Source: Alistipes sp. CAG:514 (GTDB taxonomy: Bacteria; Bacteroidota; Bacteroidia; Bacteroidales; UBA932). Taken from it: a stretch of 7,178 nucleotides of DNA. The stretch covers positions 30,970 through 38,147 of the forward strand of contig HF986003.1 of assembly GCA_000431015.1 (NCBI GenBank). Direction: 5' to 3'. Made by a program: the position numbers and the translations under genes. How positions within the stretch are numbered: position 1 is the first letter of the stretch; each line of letters opens with the position of its first letter. A model generated the notes under the pieces. The model was not told where the DNA came from, did not search any database, and saw only the letters and a list, made by a program, of their open reading frames with translations. Shown piece after piece: positions 5,897-7,178 of this stretch.

Positions 5897-5911
5897 AGTC
5901 TAAGATAAATT

Positions 5912-6289
5912 ATGGCAAGAATAGCCGGTGTTGATTTACCGAACAACAAAAGAGGTGAGATAGGTCTCACCTACATCTACGGTATCGGCCGCAGCTCCGC
6001 GAGAGAGATTCTTCAGAAGTGCGGTATCGATTACGACATCAAGGTCGGTGATTGGAACGATGACCAGGTTGCCGCTATCCGTACTCTCATCAACGACGAG
6101 TACAAGATTGAGGGCGAGCTTCGTTCTTCCGTCCAGATGAACATCAAACGACTGATGGATATCGGTTGCTACAGGGGTATCCGTCATCGTCTCGGCCTCC
6201 CAGTACGCGGTCAGAGTACCAAGAACAATGCCCGTACAAGAAAGGGTAAGAAGAAGACTGTTGCCAACAAGAAGAAGGCGACCAAGTAA
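5912..6289 (+). CDS. rpsM: 30S ribosomal protein uS13 (S13)
   Basis: uS13 sits at the top of the 30S head, forms intersubunit bridges with 23S rRNA and uL5, and its C-terminal tail reaches the P-site tRNA. The product has 125 residues. It starts MARIAGVDLPNNKRGEIGLT and contains the helix-hairpin-helix-like YIYGIGRSSAREIL. The family signature is GCYRGIRHRLGLPVRGQ (85-101), followed by the basic tail NARTRKGKKKTVANKKKATK. This sequence, including the QSTKNNARTRKG tail, closely resembles Bacteroidales uS13. It is the first gene of the alpha operon in E. coli, but here it follows rpmJ by 37 bases with no clear terminator or promoter. The leader is A+T-rich with no Shine-Dalgarno motif. Confidence 0.97.
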   Translation: MARIAGVDLPNNKRGEIGLTYIYGIGRSSAREILQKCGIDYDIKVGDWNDDQVAAIRTLINDEYKIEGELRSSVQMNIKRLMDIGCYRGIRHRLGLPVRGQSTKNNARTRKGKKKTVANKKKATK

Positions 6290-6302
6290 AACTAGATGAA
6301 TT

Positions 6303-6689
6303 ATGGCAAAGAAAACAACATCATCAAAGAGAGTTGTCAAGGTTGAGGCTACGGGCCAGGCCCATATTTCATCAACCTTCAATAATGTGATCATTACTCT
6401 GACGAACAATCAGGGTCAGGTGATCAGCTGGTCCTCAGCCGGTAAGAGCGGCTTCAGAGGTTCAAAGAAGAACACCCCGTACGCAGCGCAGGTTGCGGCC
6501 GAGGATGCCGCGAAGACCGCTTTCGACGCTGGTCTCCGTAAGGTGAAAGTCTTCGTCAAGGGTCCTGGCGCCGGACGTGAGTCCGCCATCAGAACCATCA
6601 ACAATGCCGGAATCGTTGTCACAGAGATTGTCGATGTGACTCCGATGCCGCACAACGGATGTAGACCAAAAGGCCGTCGTAAAGTCTAA
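6303..6689 (+). CDS. rpsK: 30S ribosomal protein uS11 (S11)
   Basis: uS11 lies on the 30S platform, where it helps form the mRNA exit channel and the Shine-Dalgarno-helix site. The product has 128 residues. A basic N-terminus is followed by the core GQAHISSTFNNVIITLT (18-34), VISWSSAGKSGFRGSKKNTPYAAQ split across 40-63, and KGPGAGRESAIR (86-97). The C-terminal PHNGCRP is at 116-122. The Asn-Gly in that motif matches the site known to form isoaspartate in E. coli S11. The start at 6303 is 13 bases after rpsM; an out-of-frame ATG seven bases upstream (6296) is ignored. The leader is GATGAATT, with no Shine-Dalgarno motif. Confidence 0.97.
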   Translation: MAKKTTSSKRVVKVEATGQAHISSTFNNVIITLTNNQGQVISWSSAGKSGFRGSKKNTPYAAQVAAEDAAKTAFDAGLRKVKVFVKGPGAGRESAIRTINNAGIVVTEIVDVTPMPHNGCRPKGRRKV

Positions 6690-6715
6690 ATAATTGATTT
6701 AAAACTAAAATTATT

Positions 6716-7178
6716 ATGGCAAGATACATAGGTCCAAGTACTAAGATCGCCCGTAAGTTCGGCGAGCCGATATTCGGAAGTGATAAGGATTTCGAGAAGA
6801 GGAATTATCCTCCGGGACAGCACGGTCTGGCTGCAAAGCGCAAGAAACAGCGTGAGTACGGAATCCAGCTTAAGGAGAAACAGAAGGTTAGATACATGTA
6901 TGGTCTTCTTGAGCGTCAGTTCCACAACACCTATCTAAAGGCATCCAAGATGGCTGGTCAGAGAGGTGAGAACCTTCTCCTCCTCCTTGAGTCAAGACTT
7001 GACAACGTTGTCTACAGAATGGGTATCGCCCCAACCAGGGCGGCTTCCAGACAGCTTGTCAGCCACGCTCACATTACCCTGAACGGTCAGGTGTGCAACA
7101 TTCCGTCAGTCCAGGTGAAGCCTGGTGACGTCGTTGCCGTCAGGGAGCGCTCGAAGAGCCTTGAGGTTGTTCAGAAGA
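6716..7178 (+). CDS. rpsD: 30S ribosomal protein uS4 (S4), 3'-partial, zinc-free form
   Basis: uS4 is a primary 16S rRNA binder that nucleates the 30S body; with uS5 it affects accuracy, and in E. coli it represses the alpha operon. From the ATG at 6716, 154 complete codons are open to the right edge, with no stop; the family is about 200 residues, so roughly a quarter is missing. The product opens MARYIGPSTKIARKFGEPIFG. NYPPGQHG is at 30-37 and KQREYGIQLKEKQKVRYMYG at 44-63. The S4 RNA-binding domain begins near 93 (SRLDNVVYRMGIAPTRAASR). The N-terminal region has no cysteines, so it is the C-minus form without the four-cysteine zinc knuckle. The leader of 26 bases after rpsK is A+T-rich. 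rpoA and rplQ would be expected next in Bacteroidota. Confidence 0.96.
   Translation, partial: MARYIGPSTKIARKFGEPIFGSDKDFEKRNYPPGQHGLAAKRKKQREYGIQLKEKQKVRYMYGLLERQFHNTYLKASKMAGQRGENLLLLLESRLDNVVYRMGIAPTRAASRQLVSHAHITLNGQVCNIPSVQVKPGDVVAVRERSKSLEVVQK

Noticed and set aside
5881..5908. Possible Bacteroidota promoter (TTTG at 5881, TAAGATAA at 5901) before rpsM
   Set aside because: The downstream element matches TAnnTTTG poorly, the spacer is shorter than usual, and transcription would start at or after the rpsM ATG.
6296..6298. Upstream ATG in the rpsM-rpsK gap
   Set aside because: It is out of frame with rpsK (seven bases before its ATG), and the frame from 6303 gives the full uS11 N-terminus.
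1..7178. Mobile elements, CRISPR arrays, tRNA or rRNA genes, or a foreign insertion
   Set aside because: The genes are packed with 2-72 base gaps in the standard order, none is interrupted, and no long repeats, integrase-like genes or RNA-gene signatures were seen on either strand.

Overview
The window is a continuous stretch of the spc and alpha ribosomal-protein operons. All fifteen genes lie on the + strand and none on the - strand. The protein sequences, the gene order and the mostly A-rich, Shine-Dalgarno-poor leaders point to Bacteroidota, most likely order Bacteroidales. Base composition looks close to half G+C by eye. I would not name a genus.

Layout: the window opens inside rplE (uL5, N-terminus missing). 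It continues through rpsN (uS14), rpsH (uS8), rplF (uL6), rplR (uL18), rpsE (uS5), rpmD (uL30), rplO (uL15) and secY. After secY come map (methionine aminopeptidase), infA (IF1) and rpmJ (bL36), then the alpha-operon genes rpsM (uS13), rpsK (uS11) and rpsD (uS4). The last is cut by the right edge. Two small genes, rpmD (59 codons) and rpmJ (38 codons), are easily missed by length cut-offs. No stretch of 300 bases lacks a gene; the longest gap is 72 bases, between rpsN and rpsH. I see no convincing internal promoter or intrinsic terminator, so the block reads as one transcription unit entering from the left and leaving to the right.

How the genes work together: ten of the fifteen products are full-length ribosomal proteins and two more (uL5, uS4) are partial. 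IF1 starts translation on the 30S subunit. SecY is the membrane channel that receives nascent chains. Map trims the initiator methionine from nascent chains, and many of its neighbours encode suitable substrates with Ala, Ser or Thr as second residue (uS14, uS8, uL6, uL18, uS5, uL30, IF1, uS13, uS11, uS4).

This is conserved core genome, and I found no undescribed system in it. The points worth a second look are modest. Strong AGGAGG motifs precede only rplR, rpmD and rplO. An imperfect bulged hairpin sits in the only sizeable gap, just before rpsH. bL36 has a half-lost zinc ribbon, and zinc-free forms of uS14 and uS4 occur in the same block. Finally, there is a small A+T hairpin at the spc/alpha junction.
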